Shown piece by piece: positions 17,923 through 27,457 of a stretch of 63,042 bases of DNA; position 1 is the first letter of the stretch, and every line of letters begins with the position of its first letter. Source of the stretch: Candidatus Hydrogenedentota bacterium (GTDB lineage: Bacteria; Hydrogenedentota; Hydrogenedentia; Hydrogenedentales; CAILVY01); assembly GCA_903837785.1 (NCBI GenBank), contig CAILVY010000377.1, forward strand, positions 1-63,042. Direction: 5' to 3'. The notes beneath the pieces were generated by a model, which had not been told where the DNA came from, made no database searches, and was given only the letters and a program-made list of their open reading frames with translations. The position numbers and the translations under genes were made by a program.

Positions 17923-19461
17923 ATGAAGCGCCATGGCCAAGATTCAAAGGCTGGGTTGGCTATCACCCGGCGGGGCTTTCTGGGCGGGACGGCCGCGGCC
18001 GGGGGGTTGATCCTGGCGGCCAACAGCGCTTCGCAGGAAACGCCCAAGGCCTGCCCGGCGGACTGGCCGAAAGGCAAGCCGCTCACTGTCCAGCCGGTCC
18101 TTTCGTACGACACGCCGAAACGCCAGGATCGGACGAGTTGGCGGGGCTATGGGGGGATCCACACGGACGAGGCGGCGGCCGCCGAGGCGCAGCGCATCGG
18201 CGCCGAACTGAACGCGCTGGCCGAGACGGCGGGTTTTCCCCTGGAATTGCGGCCGGTCGTTTTGATCAAAGACGAGGCCGCCTTAAGCAGGATTGCCGCG
18301 GAATCGGACGCGGATGTCTTGATGCCCTATGCGGCGGGCGGGGCCACGGAGTGGTTCTGGAAACTGGCCAACTGCGGAAAACCGAATCTCATGTTCCTCC
18401 GCCACAAGTCCGGCCCCTACTATCTCTATCACGAGATCGCGCACTGGCGCGTCCTGCGTCATCACGAGGACGCCATGGCCGAGCCCAAAATGGACGTGTG
18501 GGACGTCGTGGTGGACGATTACAGCGAGGTGCTCTGGCGCTTGCGGGCGCTGTATGGACTCAAGAACGCGAAGGGCACAAAGGTCCTGGCCATCGGGAGT
18601 CTGGCCGCCTACAGCGCTCCCGCGCAGGAGCATGGACCGCGGGTGGCCAAGGATCTCTGGAACTACGACATTGAGGTGGTTCCCCGGGAAGAGTTCGCGC
18701 GCCGCCTGGAGACGGCCCGGGCCGATGCCGGTTTCATGAAGGAGGTCGAGACGGAGACGGAACGCCTCTTGTCCAATCCCCGGATCACGCTGCAAACCGA
18801 GCGCAAATTCGTTGTCAACTCCTTTGCGGCCTGGCGGGTTTGCCGGATGCTCCTCGAGGAGAGACAGGCATTCAATTTCGGGTTCGACTATTGCATGGGC
18901 CATGAGGTCATCGCGATGCTGGATACGCCGCCGTGCCTGGTGCTGGCCTTGGCGAACGATGCCGGCTATACCGCCTATTGCCACACGGACCTCAGCCACA
19001 CGATGCCGGGCGTCTTGCTGCGGTGGATTACGGGCAAGCCGGCGTTTCTCTGCAACACGCACTTCCCGCACGACGGCATCTACACAGTGGCGCATTGCGC
19101 CGCACCGATGAAAATGGACGGACACAACTTCGAGCCGGTCACGCTGATGACGCACTATGAGTCCGATTACGGGGCCGCGTGCAAAGTGGAGTATGCCAAG
19201 GGCCAGGCCGTGACGCTGGTTCAGCCGGACCTGCACTGCACGCGCTGGCACGGATTCCGCGGGAGCATCGTCGACACGCCCGCCCTGCCCATGTGCCGTT
19301 CTCAGATGGACATCGCCATCGATGGCGACATCCGGCGGATTACGGAGCGCATCGAAGGGTTTCACGCACAAGTCGTCTATGGCGACTATCTTCGCGAGGT
19401 CGGGTACGCGCTCAAGAAGTTGGGCGGCCTTGAGTGGGTCAACTACAGCCTGCCCGCCTGA
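17923..19461 (+). CDS. Tat-exported L-fucose/L-arabinose isomerase-like protein
   Basis: 512 residues from ATG 17923 (CAGGAGAAAGG just upstream). A clear twin-arginine signal (ITRRGFLGGTAAAGG) is at residues 14-28. The body resembles the L-fucose/L-arabinose isomerase-like fold: Rossmann-like N-terminal half, then GHEVIAMLDTPPCLVLALA and CHTDLSHTMPGVLLRWITGKP, matching the isomerase region that carries a metal-binding acidic residue and the conserved TGKP. The usual Glu in this motif appears as His here, so isomerase activity is uncertain. Known sugar isomerases of this fold are cytoplasmic; export is odd. Context with the GH29-like gene suggests sugar binding or conversion in the periplasm. 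Confidence 0.72.
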   Translation: MKRHGQDSKAGLAITRRGFLGGTAAAGGLILAANSASQETPKACPADWPKGKPLTVQPVLSYDTPKRQDRTSWRGYGGIHTDEAAAAEAQRIGAELNALAETAGFPLELRPVVLIKDEAALSRIAAESDADVLMPYAAGGATEWFWKLANCGKPNLMFLRHKSGPYYLYHEIAHWRVLRHHEDAMAEPKMDVWDVVVDDYSEVLWRLRALYGLKNAKGTKVLAIGSLAAYSAPAQEHGPRVAKDLWNYDIEVVPREEFARRLETARADAGFMKEVETETERLLSNPRITLQTERKFVVNSFAAWRVCRMLLEERQAFNFGFDYCMGHEVIAMLDTPPCLVLALANDAGYTAYCHTDLSHTMPGVLLRWITGKPAFLCNTHFPHDGIYTVAHCAAPMKMDGHNFEPVTLMTHYESDYGAACKVEYAKGQAVTLVQPDLHCTRWHGFRGSIVDTPALPMCRSQMDIAIDGDIRRITERIEGFHAQVVYGDYLREVGYALKKLGGLEWVNYSLPA

Positions 19462-19479
19462 TCGGCGCCGGGCGAGGCA

Positions 19480-20427
19480 ATGAACACGGCCGTGACAGAG
19501 AAGAGTGTGAAACGAAGACACGTTGTCCATACGGGGTTTGTGTTGTTCGTGCTCTCGTCCATACTGTGCGCGTGCGACCGGCTCGAAACGATTGACTACA
19601 GTCCCAAGATCACGCCCGACGCGTTTCTCAAGGCTCAGCCGCACGTGCAGGTGCGCCTTGGCGGGGCCGGTTTTACGCTCATACAACCGAGTTCCTCCGT
19701 GATCGTCTATTTGGCTGCGTTGTCGTCCGTGGGGGCCGGGCTTTACTTCCTGCGGGTGCGCGGCACGCAACGGGCACGCCTGTGGTGGGGGATCGGCCTG
19801 ACGCTTTCGGGGATTGGGGCCTTGCTTGCAGGCACGAGTTATCAATCCTTCGGCTATGAGATCAAGTGTGCCGGCCGCGCCTTCTGCACGTGGACCAGTT
19901 GGTGGGAGGCCGGCTATCTCCTGTGCACCGGGGCCGGAATGAATGCGCTGCTCACCGCCGTTGCGTACTCGTGCGCAACGGGAGGCGTGCGCAGGGCGTT
20001 GTTCGTGTATGCCGCGGGAAACACCGCCGTCTATGCCGCCGCGGTGTTGTCCGGCGCGTTTGTCCCGGTTCGTTTCCTCCTCACTTTCGAGTGCCTGCTG
20101 CTCGCAGGATTGCCCGCCGTGGCCTTGGCCCTTGTCCTCGCGGGCCAGTCCTATGTCGCACGCCGGGATCCGATGAGTCTGGCGCTGCTCAAGGCATGGG
20201 GCGGGTTTGTGCTGGTGATCATTGCCTACCTCCTTGCCCAGTCACTGGGACTGGCGCAGCGACTCTGGCAGGAGGGCATCTGGTTCACCGAGAACGATGT
20301 CCTGCACGTGGGAATGATCCTGTGGATCCTGCACGTTGCCAGGTCGCTGCCGAGGCGGATTGAGGACCGGTCCGGTCCGGCCATGGACACTACGGTTGAA
20401 GCCGAATCGCCGCCGCCGGCCGGCTGA
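19480..20427 (+). CDS. Polytopic membrane protein of unknown function
   Basis: 315 residues, starting 18 bases after the isomerase-like gene and probably co-transcribed. The first hydrophobic segment ends in ILCACD, a weak lipobox, so it is either a lipoprotein signal or a first span. A periplasmic stretch follows (about residues 35-70), then roughly six further spans between residues 75 and 290. The C-terminal tail is short, charged and proline-rich. Several Cys residues lie between spans (IKCAGRAFCTW). I do not recognise the family and assign no function. Confidence 0.7.
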   Translation: MNTAVTEKSVKRRHVVHTGFVLFVLSSILCACDRLETIDYSPKITPDAFLKAQPHVQVRLGGAGFTLIQPSSSVIVYLAALSSVGAGLYFLRVRGTQRARLWWGIGLTLSGIGALLAGTSYQSFGYEIKCAGRAFCTWTSWWEAGYLLCTGAGMNALLTAVAYSCATGGVRRALFVYAAGNTAVYAAAVLSGAFVPVRFLLTFECLLLAGLPAVALALVLAGQSYVARRDPMSLALLKAWGGFVLVIIAYLLAQSLGLAQRLWQEGIWFTENDVLHVGMILWILHVARSLPRRIEDRSGPAMDTTVEAESPPPAG

Positions 20428-20519
20428 ACGACGCCGTGGCGCCATCCGGACGCTGTGGCGCAGGGATACCCCCTCCACAGCGGCGTTCCAGCGCGAGGCC
20501 TCCCCGAATCTCCGGCGTC

Positions 20520-21800
20520 TCAGACTATCTGCTCGGCGACGGGATCCCAGCGCACCTGCCGTTTGGCGTGATACGAGGCAACGCTCATGAGCACGGTGAC
20601 GACCTCGATGAAGGCCTCATCCTCGTGACATTTCGGGCGTTCGCCGGTGCGCACGCACTGGAGAAAGTCCTCCATGTGCGTGGGCCACTGCGGGCCTTTC
20701 GAGGGGTCAAAGGTGAATTTGGGTTTCAGATGCCGTCCCATATGGGGATAAGCGGGGGAGTCGGGGTACGTGACAAAATGATTTGCATCCTGCCCGATGG
20801 CATTGAAGAAGAGCCGGCCGTTCTTGCCGATGTACTCCGGGGGTTGCTCGCGGCCGGAATTCATGCAGCCTTCAAAAGTGAGTGAGCAGTTCCGCTTCTC
20901 AAACGTGTAGTGTGCGAGCCAGGTATCCGGCGTTTCCCGGCCGTCCTGGAAGAAGGCGTTGAAGCCCGTGCACGTGCAAGTATCGGGGATACCCCAGCGG
21001 AGAACGCATTGGACGTGATCGAGTTCGTGCGAGAGCAGGTCGCCGGCCTGGCCCGTGCCGTAGGGCCAGTAGCAGCGCCAGTGCCAGAAATGCTGTTCGT
21101 TGAAGTCGATATGCGGTGCGGGCCCGAGCCAGGACTCCCAATCGAGGTCCTTGACGACCTGTGCGGGGTCGGGCCGGTCGTAGCAGGAGTAGTATCCATA
21201 CCACCGCCACGGGGCGCGTTCCTTCGTGCCGTTGAAATAACGCCCGGTATGTATGAGCGTGACCGGGCCGATGGCGCCCTCTTCAAGGAGGCGTCCGGCT
21301 TCCGCGGTGGACGGGTATTGCCGGCCCTGATGGCCCAGTTGGAAGATTGTCTTGTTCTTCCTGATCGCCTCGCGCATGCGCTTTGCTGCGTCGACGGAGG
21401 TCGTCCATGCCTTCTCGCAGTAGACGGCCTTTCCCGCATTTGCTGCGTCAATCATCATCTGTTCGTGCCAGTGGTCCGGCGTGGCGATGACCACCGCTTC
21501 GACTTTCGGATCGGCGAGGAGTTCGCGATAGTCGTGATAGCGTTTGGCCTCCGGGTTGTTGGCCGCCGCGATGCCGCGCTCGAGGTGCGGTTTGTAGACG
21601 TCGCACACGGCCACGACCTTGGCATCCTTGATGCCGCCGGTGTATTTCACCAGGTCCCATCCGCGTGTTCCCGTGCCGATGTGCCCCACGCGCACGGGAT
21701 CCGCCGTGGGGGCCGCGCCGCTCAAGATCGCCGGCGCCCCAATCGCCGCGGCGCTGGCCGCCAGCATCGTTCTCCTTGAAATGGGCTTGGAATCTTTCAT
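20520..21800 (-). CDS. Tat-exported Gfo/Idh/MocA-family oxidoreductase
   Basis: 426 residues from ATG 21800 (AAAGGGA just upstream). The N-terminus carries ISRRTMLAASAAAIGAP, a Tat signal. The NAD(P) Rossmann motif is VGHIGTGTRGW. The family catalytic-lysine loop reads YCEKAW where most members have EKP, and the C-terminal half contains GDLLSHELDHV, matching the conserved D-x3-H active-site pattern. Members oxidise or reduce sugars and inositols with a tightly bound nicotinamide cofactor; export with bound cofactor by Tat is typical of Planctomycete-type paralogues. It is first in a run of minus-strand carbohydrate genes reaching back to about 28.2 kb. Confidence 0.9.
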   Translation of the reverse strand: MKDSKPISRRTMLAASAAAIGAPAILSGAAPTADPVRVGHIGTGTRGWDLVKYTGGIKDAKVVAVCDVYKPHLERGIAAANNPEAKRYHDYRELLADPKVEAVVIATPDHWHEQMMIDAANAGKAVYCEKAWTTSVDAAKRMREAIRKNKTIFQLGHQGRQYPSTAEAGRLLEEGAIGPVTLIHTGRYFNGTKERAPWRWYGYYSCYDRPDPAQVVKDLDWESWLGPAPHIDFNEQHFWHWRCYWPYGTGQAGDLLSHELDHVQCVLRWGIPDTCTCTGFNAFFQDGRETPDTWLAHYTFEKRNCSLTFEGCMNSGREQPPEYIGKNGRLFFNAIGQDANHFVTYPDSPAYPHMGRHLKPKFTFDPSKGPQWPTHMEDFLQCVRTGERPKCHEDEAFIEVVTVLMSVASYHAKRQVRWDPVAEQIV

Positions 21801-21855
21801 GCTGCGTCCCTTTCTGAGCTTCGCGTTTTCCGCGCTGTGCCTATGCTTGACATCG

Positions 21856-22599
21856 TCAGGGGGCGATGGCTGATTCGCCGAGCAATTCGGCCACTTTCGG
21901 CTCGATGGCCTCCGCCCACACCCGGCAGCCCCGCTTGTTCGGATGCTCACAGTCCGGCATGAGCGACTTCGGGATGCTTCCGTCCGGCCTCAGGAAGATC
22001 TTGTTGATGTTCATGAAGAAGACGTGTTGGCCGTCGGCCAGCTTTGACAGTATATCATTGGCTTTCGCCAGTTTGATCTGCTCATCGTTGGGCTTTTCCC
22101 CCCGGAAGAAGATCGCCAGCAGCAGGATCTTCATGTCCGGCAGTTTCTGGCGAAGCTTCAGCACGACGGCCCCGGCGCCTTCGGCGATCTCCTCGGCCGT
22201 GTTTGAGGGTCCGTTATTCTGGCCAATCATGACGATGGCGAGTTTCGGGGACACACATTCGAGATTGCAGTGATCCAGGCGCCAGAGCACGTGTTCCGTC
22301 TTGTCGCCGCTGATGCCCAAATTCACCGCCTCACGGCGTGCATAGTACTTGTTCCAGATCTTCTTCCCCGAGTCTTCCCACCTCTGGACGATGGAATCGC
22401 CGATCCAAAGCACCTTGGCGTGCCCCGCTTTCAGGCGTTCGCTCATGGCCTGGTGGCGTGCGAGCCATCGCGGGCTGTCCCGTGGCACGGGCGCCGTCGC
22501 CGAGTTCGCGGCCAAGGCCGATGCGGCCGCAAGGAGGGCCAGGGTGGCCAGCATTCCGGACAGTGCCCAATGCCGCGGACATCTTACTCTTCGTTCCAT
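21856..22599 (-). CDS. Exported SGNH/GDSL-type esterase
   Basis: 247 residues from ATG 22599, with a Sec signal ending near ALAANSA. All four SGNH blocks are seen: block I IGDSIVQRW (Ser nucleophile), block II Gly in NLGISGDKT, block III IGQNN (Asn), and block V DCEHPNKRG (Asp-x2-His). The arrangement resembles PAF-acetylhydrolase-like GDSL enzymes. It likely removes acetyl or acyl esters from polysaccharides, which suits its position next to the GH51 arabinofuranosidase. Confidence 0.88.
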   Translation of the reverse strand: MERRVRCPRHWALSGMLATLALLAAASALAANSATAPVPRDSPRWLARHQAMSERLKAGHAKVLWIGDSIVQRWEDSGKKIWNKYYARREAVNLGISGDKTEHVLWRLDHCNLECVSPKLAIVMIGQNNGPSNTAEEIAEGAGAVVLKLRQKLPDMKILLLAIFFRGEKPNDEQIKLAKANDILSKLADGQHVFFMNINKIFLRPDGSIPKSLMPDCEHPNKRGCRVWAEAIEPKVAELLGESAIAP

Positions 22600-22640
22600 G
22601 ATGAAGCGTTCCCTTATCCTGTTGGCGTGCGCGCCATGCA

Positions 22641-24185
22641 TTACTTGCCGGAAGCGGTGAAGCACACGATGTTAACGGAATGCGGGGAGAGTGTACACAC
22701 CGGATTCCGAGGATCCCAAGTGATATCTGTCTTGATGAGGGCGACGTCGCCCGGACGGTCCACATCGTTGAATGAATCCGGGTATGCGCCCGTGACGGTC
22801 CAGAGCTCGGCCGTCTCCGAGAGCGACGATTCGGGAAAACGCAGGGTCATTCGAAGCGGCAGGCGGTCGTGCCGGTTGACGGCCGCCAGGGCGTAACGCC
22901 CATCGCCCGAGCAGGTCAGGGCGGCGTCCATCGCCGTCACATCGGCGTCCTCTGCGCGAAACTCGCCTGACTTGGTGCTCGTTTGGATCGACTTCGACAG
23001 GGCATGATTGGCATAGAGGTCGAAAACGTGATACGTGGGCCGCAGCACAATGCCGTCCTTGTGCGTGAAGATGGCGCCGCGGCTGTTCACGAGCGGCGCA
23101 AAGTTGGCCATGCCCACAATATCCGCGTGGCGCAGACAGGCATTGAGAAAGCAACCCGCGTAAACGGCGTCCGCGCACGTGTACGTCTTGTTCAGGTCGT
23201 TGGCGTCGCGCGCGGGAATGTCCGCCACGGGCGCGGTGAAGTTCGGATGATGCCAGCCGCGGAGATTCCACTCGTCGTACGCCACTCGGATGCGGGTGTT
23301 GCCCAGGCTTCGCAACAGGTCATGGGTCTTGCTGATCAATGCTTCCGGATTGACGGACCACTTCATGCAGCGCGCGTAGGGCGCGGGGTCGTTGTTCTGC
23401 CAGAGCGGGTCCTCGTAGCTGTGAATGGCGATGTAATCCAGGTAGGGTCCGGCCGTGCCGAGTAACGCCTTATTCCAATCCGCATTGGGCAGGGACGGGG
23501 CGGCCAATTCGATGAGTCCGTCAACCCGGCGCATCATCTTGGCGGTTTCCGCGACAAAGCGCGCGAACTCGTCGGGGGTCTTGGCGCCTATCTCGTGACC
23601 GCCCCAGTTCTCATTGCCGATGCTCCAATACCGGACGCGCCGCGGCTCTTCGAATCCGTTCGCCCTGCGCAGCCGCGCCCATTTCCCGATGGAGAGGTTG
23701 CAGTACTCGACCCAATCGCTGAGTTCCTCCGGCGTGCCGGTCCCCGCATTGCCGCAGAGGTACGGTTCAGCGCCGGTTTCACGGCAGAAACTGATGAATT
23801 CGTCCGTTCCGAACGTGTTCGGATCTTCCACGCGCCATGCCTTGTCGTAGGTTCCGGAACGATCTTCGCCCACGCCGTCGCGCCAGTGATACGCGGAGGC
23901 AAAACAACCGCCCGGCCAACGCAGAATGGGGACATGAATGCGGCGGATTGCCTCCATGACATCCCGCCGGAATCCGTTCTTGTCGGACAGGGGCGACTGG
24001 GGATCGTAGATGCCTCCGTAGACCACCCGATGGAAGTGCTCGAGGAATTGTCCGTAGATGAGCGGACTGACGGCCGCAACCTCCCGGACTTGGTCTACAG
24101 TCACCGTGGCCTTGATACAGGCCTCCTCTGCGCTTGCGGTCATTGCGCCGAACGCCAACAAGACTATTACTCGCCAAGCCGTCAC
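22641..24185 (-). CDS. Exported alpha-L-arabinofuranosidase (GH51)
   Basis: 514 residues, starting at GTG 24185 (AAAGGAGG just upstream with about 6-base spacing). Sec signal ends at TASAEE. The GH51 barrel is clear: PLIYGQFLEHFHRVVYGGIYDP at the N-terminus, ILRWPGGCFASAYHWRDGVG, the acid/base Glu192 in IGNENWGG, and the nucleophile Glu305 in YDEWN. The C-terminal beta-sandwich ends near residue 510. It releases arabinofuranosyl side chains from arabinan or arabinoxylan. It lies 41 bases upstream of the SGNH esterase gene in the same direction. Confidence 0.92.
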   Translation of the reverse strand: MTAWRVIVLLAFGAMTASAEEACIKATVTVDQVREVAAVSPLIYGQFLEHFHRVVYGGIYDPQSPLSDKNGFRRDVMEAIRRIHVPILRWPGGCFASAYHWRDGVGEDRSGTYDKAWRVEDPNTFGTDEFISFCRETGAEPYLCGNAGTGTPEELSDWVEYCNLSIGKWARLRRANGFEEPRRVRYWSIGNENWGGHEIGAKTPDEFARFVAETAKMMRRVDGLIELAAPSLPNADWNKALLGTAGPYLDYIAIHSYEDPLWQNNDPAPYARCMKWSVNPEALISKTHDLLRSLGNTRIRVAYDEWNLRGWHHPNFTAPVADIPARDANDLNKTYTCADAVYAGCFLNACLRHADIVGMANFAPLVNSRGAIFTHKDGIVLRPTYHVFDLYANHALSKSIQTSTKSGEFRAEDADVTAMDAALTCSGDGRYALAAVNRHDRLPLRMTLRFPESSLSETAELWTVTGAYPDSFNDVDRPGDVALIKTDITWDPRNPVCTLSPHSVNIVCFTASGK

Positions 24186-24257
24186 AGGCGCCTCCTTTCT
24201 TCGCTATCGCCTCGTTACGTCAACCGGGCTTCCCGCGCCTGCCCGAAGCGCTTTGAA

Positions 24258-25946
24258 TCAGCACATCTCAAATTCCAGCGTGTGCTGAAACGGCGTGTAT
24301 CCGGTGATATAGACGCTGGGCCCCGGAAGTTTGGCCTCGGCGCCACGCAACTGCACCCATGCGTGTTCACAGGTTCCCGGCCCGAAACGGATGACATCGG
24401 TTCCCATCGTGTATTCCGCCATGCCCTGTTTGAGCAGAAACACGTCGCCCGAATCCTGCGCAGGCTCTGCTCCCGTGATTCTGCCGCCCTCGCGGAGGTT
24501 GATTTCGATGGCGAGCGGGACATTTGGGGTTCCCTCGGCGCGAATAGCGATCTCGAAGCCCCTGTTGGTTTCCCGGATGTGGGCATCATAAACCATACGG
24601 CAGACCTGGCTCATCTCACGCTTAACTGCGAGACTTGACCAGGTGTCGGGACGCACCGGCAAAAGGCCGGCATCCGTGATGGGCTGCAGGTAACGGCCGT
24701 GCAGCTGCTGTTTGAAGTGGTAGCCGTCATCCCGCTTTTCGCAGACCGCGGGAATGAACTGGCCTTTGCCAAAGAAGGCGCTGGCAAAGCGAACGGCATT
24801 GATGACCGCTTCGCCGCGCCGGAGGGAAACCCACCGGCTGTTGCCTTTGTGCAGAATCGTGACACTCGTTCTGCCGCGCCGGAGCCGCGTGATCCCGGAC
24901 AGTTCGTACTCCCGATCGTAGTTCTCGGGGACCGGGACCGCCTCGGGCAGGTCCCCCAGCAACTCGGGATATTCCATGAGGCGGGCCAGTTCGATGTGCC
25001 CGGGCTCCAGCGGCTTCAGCATCGACGCATACAACCCATTCTGATCGCGAAGGGCCATGTAGCGAAGCGCGAACCAGTAGCCGCCCATGTCGCCCCGCGT
25101 ATTCAGGTCCTGCCGGTTCGAGATTTCCGTGACGACCTCCCCGTTGGGATGCAGCAGATAGGCCATGGCGTCCAGGTTCTTCCGAACCGGCTCGAGCAGT
25201 TCCCGGCGATTCAGTTTATGCGCGGCCACGACGAGGGCCGTGTCGACCACCGCGTTGTAGCCAGCCGTGCTCCGTTCGGTGTACTGCCCCTCCGCATCAA
25301 GGTCGATGCCTTCGGCCAGCCATTGATCGATTCGCGCGACGTAGGCCTTGTCCGGGAACAGGTCATTGAGTTGTGCCAGGGCCGCGCACACCACCCAGCG
25401 ATGATTGGGCGTGTGAATGCCTCCCTTGACCAGGCCTTGCCCCGCCCGGAGCAGGAACTCCTTCAGCAGCGCCAGCACAACCCCGTCTCCGTTCATCTGG
25501 GCGAGCTTTGCGGCGGCTGCGACGTTGTGCACGACGAAGGCGGTGTCCGGGGGTGAATTGAAATTCGTGGAAAGGAGGTCGATGTTTCCCTCGCTGTTCT
25601 GTCCGCGCGTGAGGAAGCCCGCGGCGAGTGTCATGCGCGCGAGGAGTTCGCTGCTCGCGTGAAAGCGGGATTCGGGATGGAAATACCCGGCGGCAGCGTC
25701 CCGCAGCAAGCCCGCCGCTGCATGTCCGTAATGTATGCCCCACTGGTCCGGAATGCCGCCGCACCACCGGTCTTGCGGGTCCGTGACCTGGGCCGCCAAC
25801 TGGTGCTGGAGCCGTTCGTCGTGGTGTTCAAGCAGGGCCGGGACGGCCAGGCCGCCCGCGCTCTCCGCCCGGACGGGGAACGCCAATGAGGCGATTGAGG
25901 CGGCTCCAAGTGCGATGGCCTCGCGGCGGTTCATGTGTACAGGCAT
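24258..25946 (-). CDS. Exported alpha/alpha-toroid protein, polysaccharide-lyase-like, unassigned
   Basis: 562 residues from ATG 25946 (AAGGAG 8 bases upstream). The N-terminus NRREAIALGAASIASLAF is Tat-like. Residues about 40-330 are helix-rich with a toroid pattern (HNVAAAAKLAQ, NHRWVVCAALAQLN, TAGYNAVVDTALVVAAHKL, MGGYWFALRYMALRD), and the rest is beta-rich, the layout of heparinase II/III or uronyl-lyase-like proteins. No catalytic residues can be assigned with confidence. The NTPNHRWV-type motif with adjacent Tyr/His would fit a lyase (inference). It sits between the GH51 and GH63-like genes on the same strand. Confidence 0.65.
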   Translation of the reverse strand: MPVHMNRREAIALGAASIASLAFPVRAESAGGLAVPALLEHHDERLQHQLAAQVTDPQDRWCGGIPDQWGIHYGHAAAGLLRDAAAGYFHPESRFHASSELLARMTLAAGFLTRGQNSEGNIDLLSTNFNSPPDTAFVVHNVAAAAKLAQMNGDGVVLALLKEFLLRAGQGLVKGGIHTPNHRWVVCAALAQLNDLFPDKAYVARIDQWLAEGIDLDAEGQYTERSTAGYNAVVDTALVVAAHKLNRRELLEPVRKNLDAMAYLLHPNGEVVTEISNRQDLNTRGDMGGYWFALRYMALRDQNGLYASMLKPLEPGHIELARLMEYPELLGDLPEAVPVPENYDREYELSGITRLRRGRTSVTILHKGNSRWVSLRRGEAVINAVRFASAFFGKGQFIPAVCEKRDDGYHFKQQLHGRYLQPITDAGLLPVRPDTWSSLAVKREMSQVCRMVYDAHIRETNRGFEIAIRAEGTPNVPLAIEINLREGGRITGAEPAQDSGDVFLLKQGMAEYTMGTDVIRFGPGTCEHAWVQLRGAEAKLPGPSVYITGYTPFQHTLEFEMC

Positions 25947-26016
25947 CGAAGTGGCTCCTTAAACGGTATGGGAGGTCCGGGAACCTGAGGTGCGTTCTGG
26001 CACAGGGCTCTCTCTA

Positions 26017-27393
26017 TCATCTCGGCACGCGGGCGGTCCTGACGCTGTCGCGCAGTCTCAACGGATGTTCCCGGCAGAGCCCGTCGAGCATCATCGTAAC
26101 CGTGGTGCAGGTCATCCCCAGAAACTCCACGCCGAGCGCCCTGCCCGAAACCGAATCATAGCGCTCGCTGATGCCGTGTGTCATGGCGTTGGCCACGGTT
26201 TTGTCGGCGATGGCGGCGGCGAGCCCTTCATGCCCATACGCGGCGAGGCCGCTGGCGATCTGATAGTTTGTTGCGGGCCAGACGTCGCCGCGCCAGAAGC
26301 CGTCCGATTTCCAGCGCGCGTCACTTCGGTCCACCGTGGCCACGGGGAGCGGCGTCTGCCAATGGGGACCGGCGAGCACCTCGGCCATGCGCTTGGCCAT
26401 GGCGGGCGTGGGAACGCCCGCGGCAAGGGGGATCCAACTGCCGATGGTGGCTACGGGCACCTTTTCCAGCGTGTCGCGTTTCACGGAGAGGAAGGTGCCG
26501 GCGGCTTCGTCCCACATATGGGTGCGCATCGCTTCGACGGCCTTCTCAATTCGGGCCGTGCGCCGTGCGGCCATGGCGGTGTCGCCCAGGACCTTCGCGA
26601 GCGCGACAAGGCTCTTCTCGCCCAAGATCAGATATGCGGTGTTGCCCGCGGCGCAGATGTCGCCGTACCACGCGCCCCCGGTATCGTCCTTCCGGGTGGG
26701 GTGGGGCGTCAGCTTCAACTCGTCCAGATTGCATTCGAAGTCAAAGGTCTCGTAGCGCGCATGCTGGATGTCGCCGCTGTAGGAACCCACGGCTACGAGT
26801 CCGGTGCCCGTAACGTCCCGTTCCCGCCAGTACCACTCGTGAAAGCGCTCCAGCGGCCCCAGGGCCTGCCGAAGCAGCTCTTTGTCGCCGTTGTGCCGGT
26901 AAACGCGTTCCAGGCCCCACGCGAGTATGGGGATTTGCGAATAGGCGGGGAACTTGTCCCAATCCTTCTTTCCGGGTTCGATCATGCAGGGGATCATGTC
27001 GTGTGCATGGGCCGGCATTCTCGCGTTCCAACGCGGCTGGAAGTCCCAGTAGTTCTGAAACACACCGCGGATGATCGGTTCCTTGCCGGGGAGAATGCTC
27101 AGCAGGTCCACCACGAACATCGTGTCCCAAATCCACTGCCCGCGATAGCCGCCGCCCGGTGCGATCCAATTGTGCTGCAACGGGGCCTCCGGCGGGAAGA
27201 CTTTTCCAAGCACGCACTTGTCATAGACCTTTTCGAGGAGGTCCATCACTCCCGGGGCGCCTGGCACAAACAGGCACCGGACCATCTCCCTGTCTGGGAC
27301 GCGGTGCTTCGTCGCGGCGCAGGACGCGCTCGACAGCAGTGACATCCCCAGGATGCCGGTCCCGGCCTCTTTCAGGAATGTTCGTCTTTGCAT
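26017..27393 (-). CDS. Tat-exported GH63/trehalase-like glycosidase
   Basis: 458 residues from ATG 27393. The N-terminus QRRTFLKEAGTGILGMSLLSSASC combines a Tat motif with a possible lipobox. The (alpha/alpha)6 barrel features of the GH63/GH37 type are seen: GQWIWDTMFVVDLL (W-D-x-F/Y pattern), YSQIPILAWGLERVY, and DGFWRGDVWPATNYQI, the W-R-G-x-x-W motif of GH63/trehalase-like enzymes. The inverting Asp/Glu pair is not assigned with certainty. It probably trims glucosyl or mannosyl residues at the cell surface. Cluster context: the GH51, toroid and SGNH genes follow downstream. Confidence 0.8.
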   Translation of the reverse strand: MQRRTFLKEAGTGILGMSLLSSASCAATKHRVPDREMVRCLFVPGAPGVMDLLEKVYDKCVLGKVFPPEAPLQHNWIAPGGGYRGQWIWDTMFVVDLLSILPGKEPIIRGVFQNYWDFQPRWNARMPAHAHDMIPCMIEPGKKDWDKFPAYSQIPILAWGLERVYRHNGDKELLRQALGPLERFHEWYWRERDVTGTGLVAVGSYSGDIQHARYETFDFECNLDELKLTPHPTRKDDTGGAWYGDICAAGNTAYLILGEKSLVALAKVLGDTAMAARRTARIEKAVEAMRTHMWDEAAGTFLSVKRDTLEKVPVATIGSWIPLAAGVPTPAMAKRMAEVLAGPHWQTPLPVATVDRSDARWKSDGFWRGDVWPATNYQIASGLAAYGHEGLAAAIADKTVANAMTHGISERYDSVSGRALGVEFLGMTCTTVTMMLDGLCREHPLRLRDSVRTARVPR

Positions 27394-27457
27394 GCGTTCT
27401 TGTCCTTCGCGTGCAGCGCCAATTCCCTGTGCTTCAGTCTCGGGCCTGTACACGCCA

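Noticed and set aside
25990..27342. Long + strand open frame of 450 codons
   Set aside because: It is antisense to the GH63-like gene, which has a Tat signal and family motifs.
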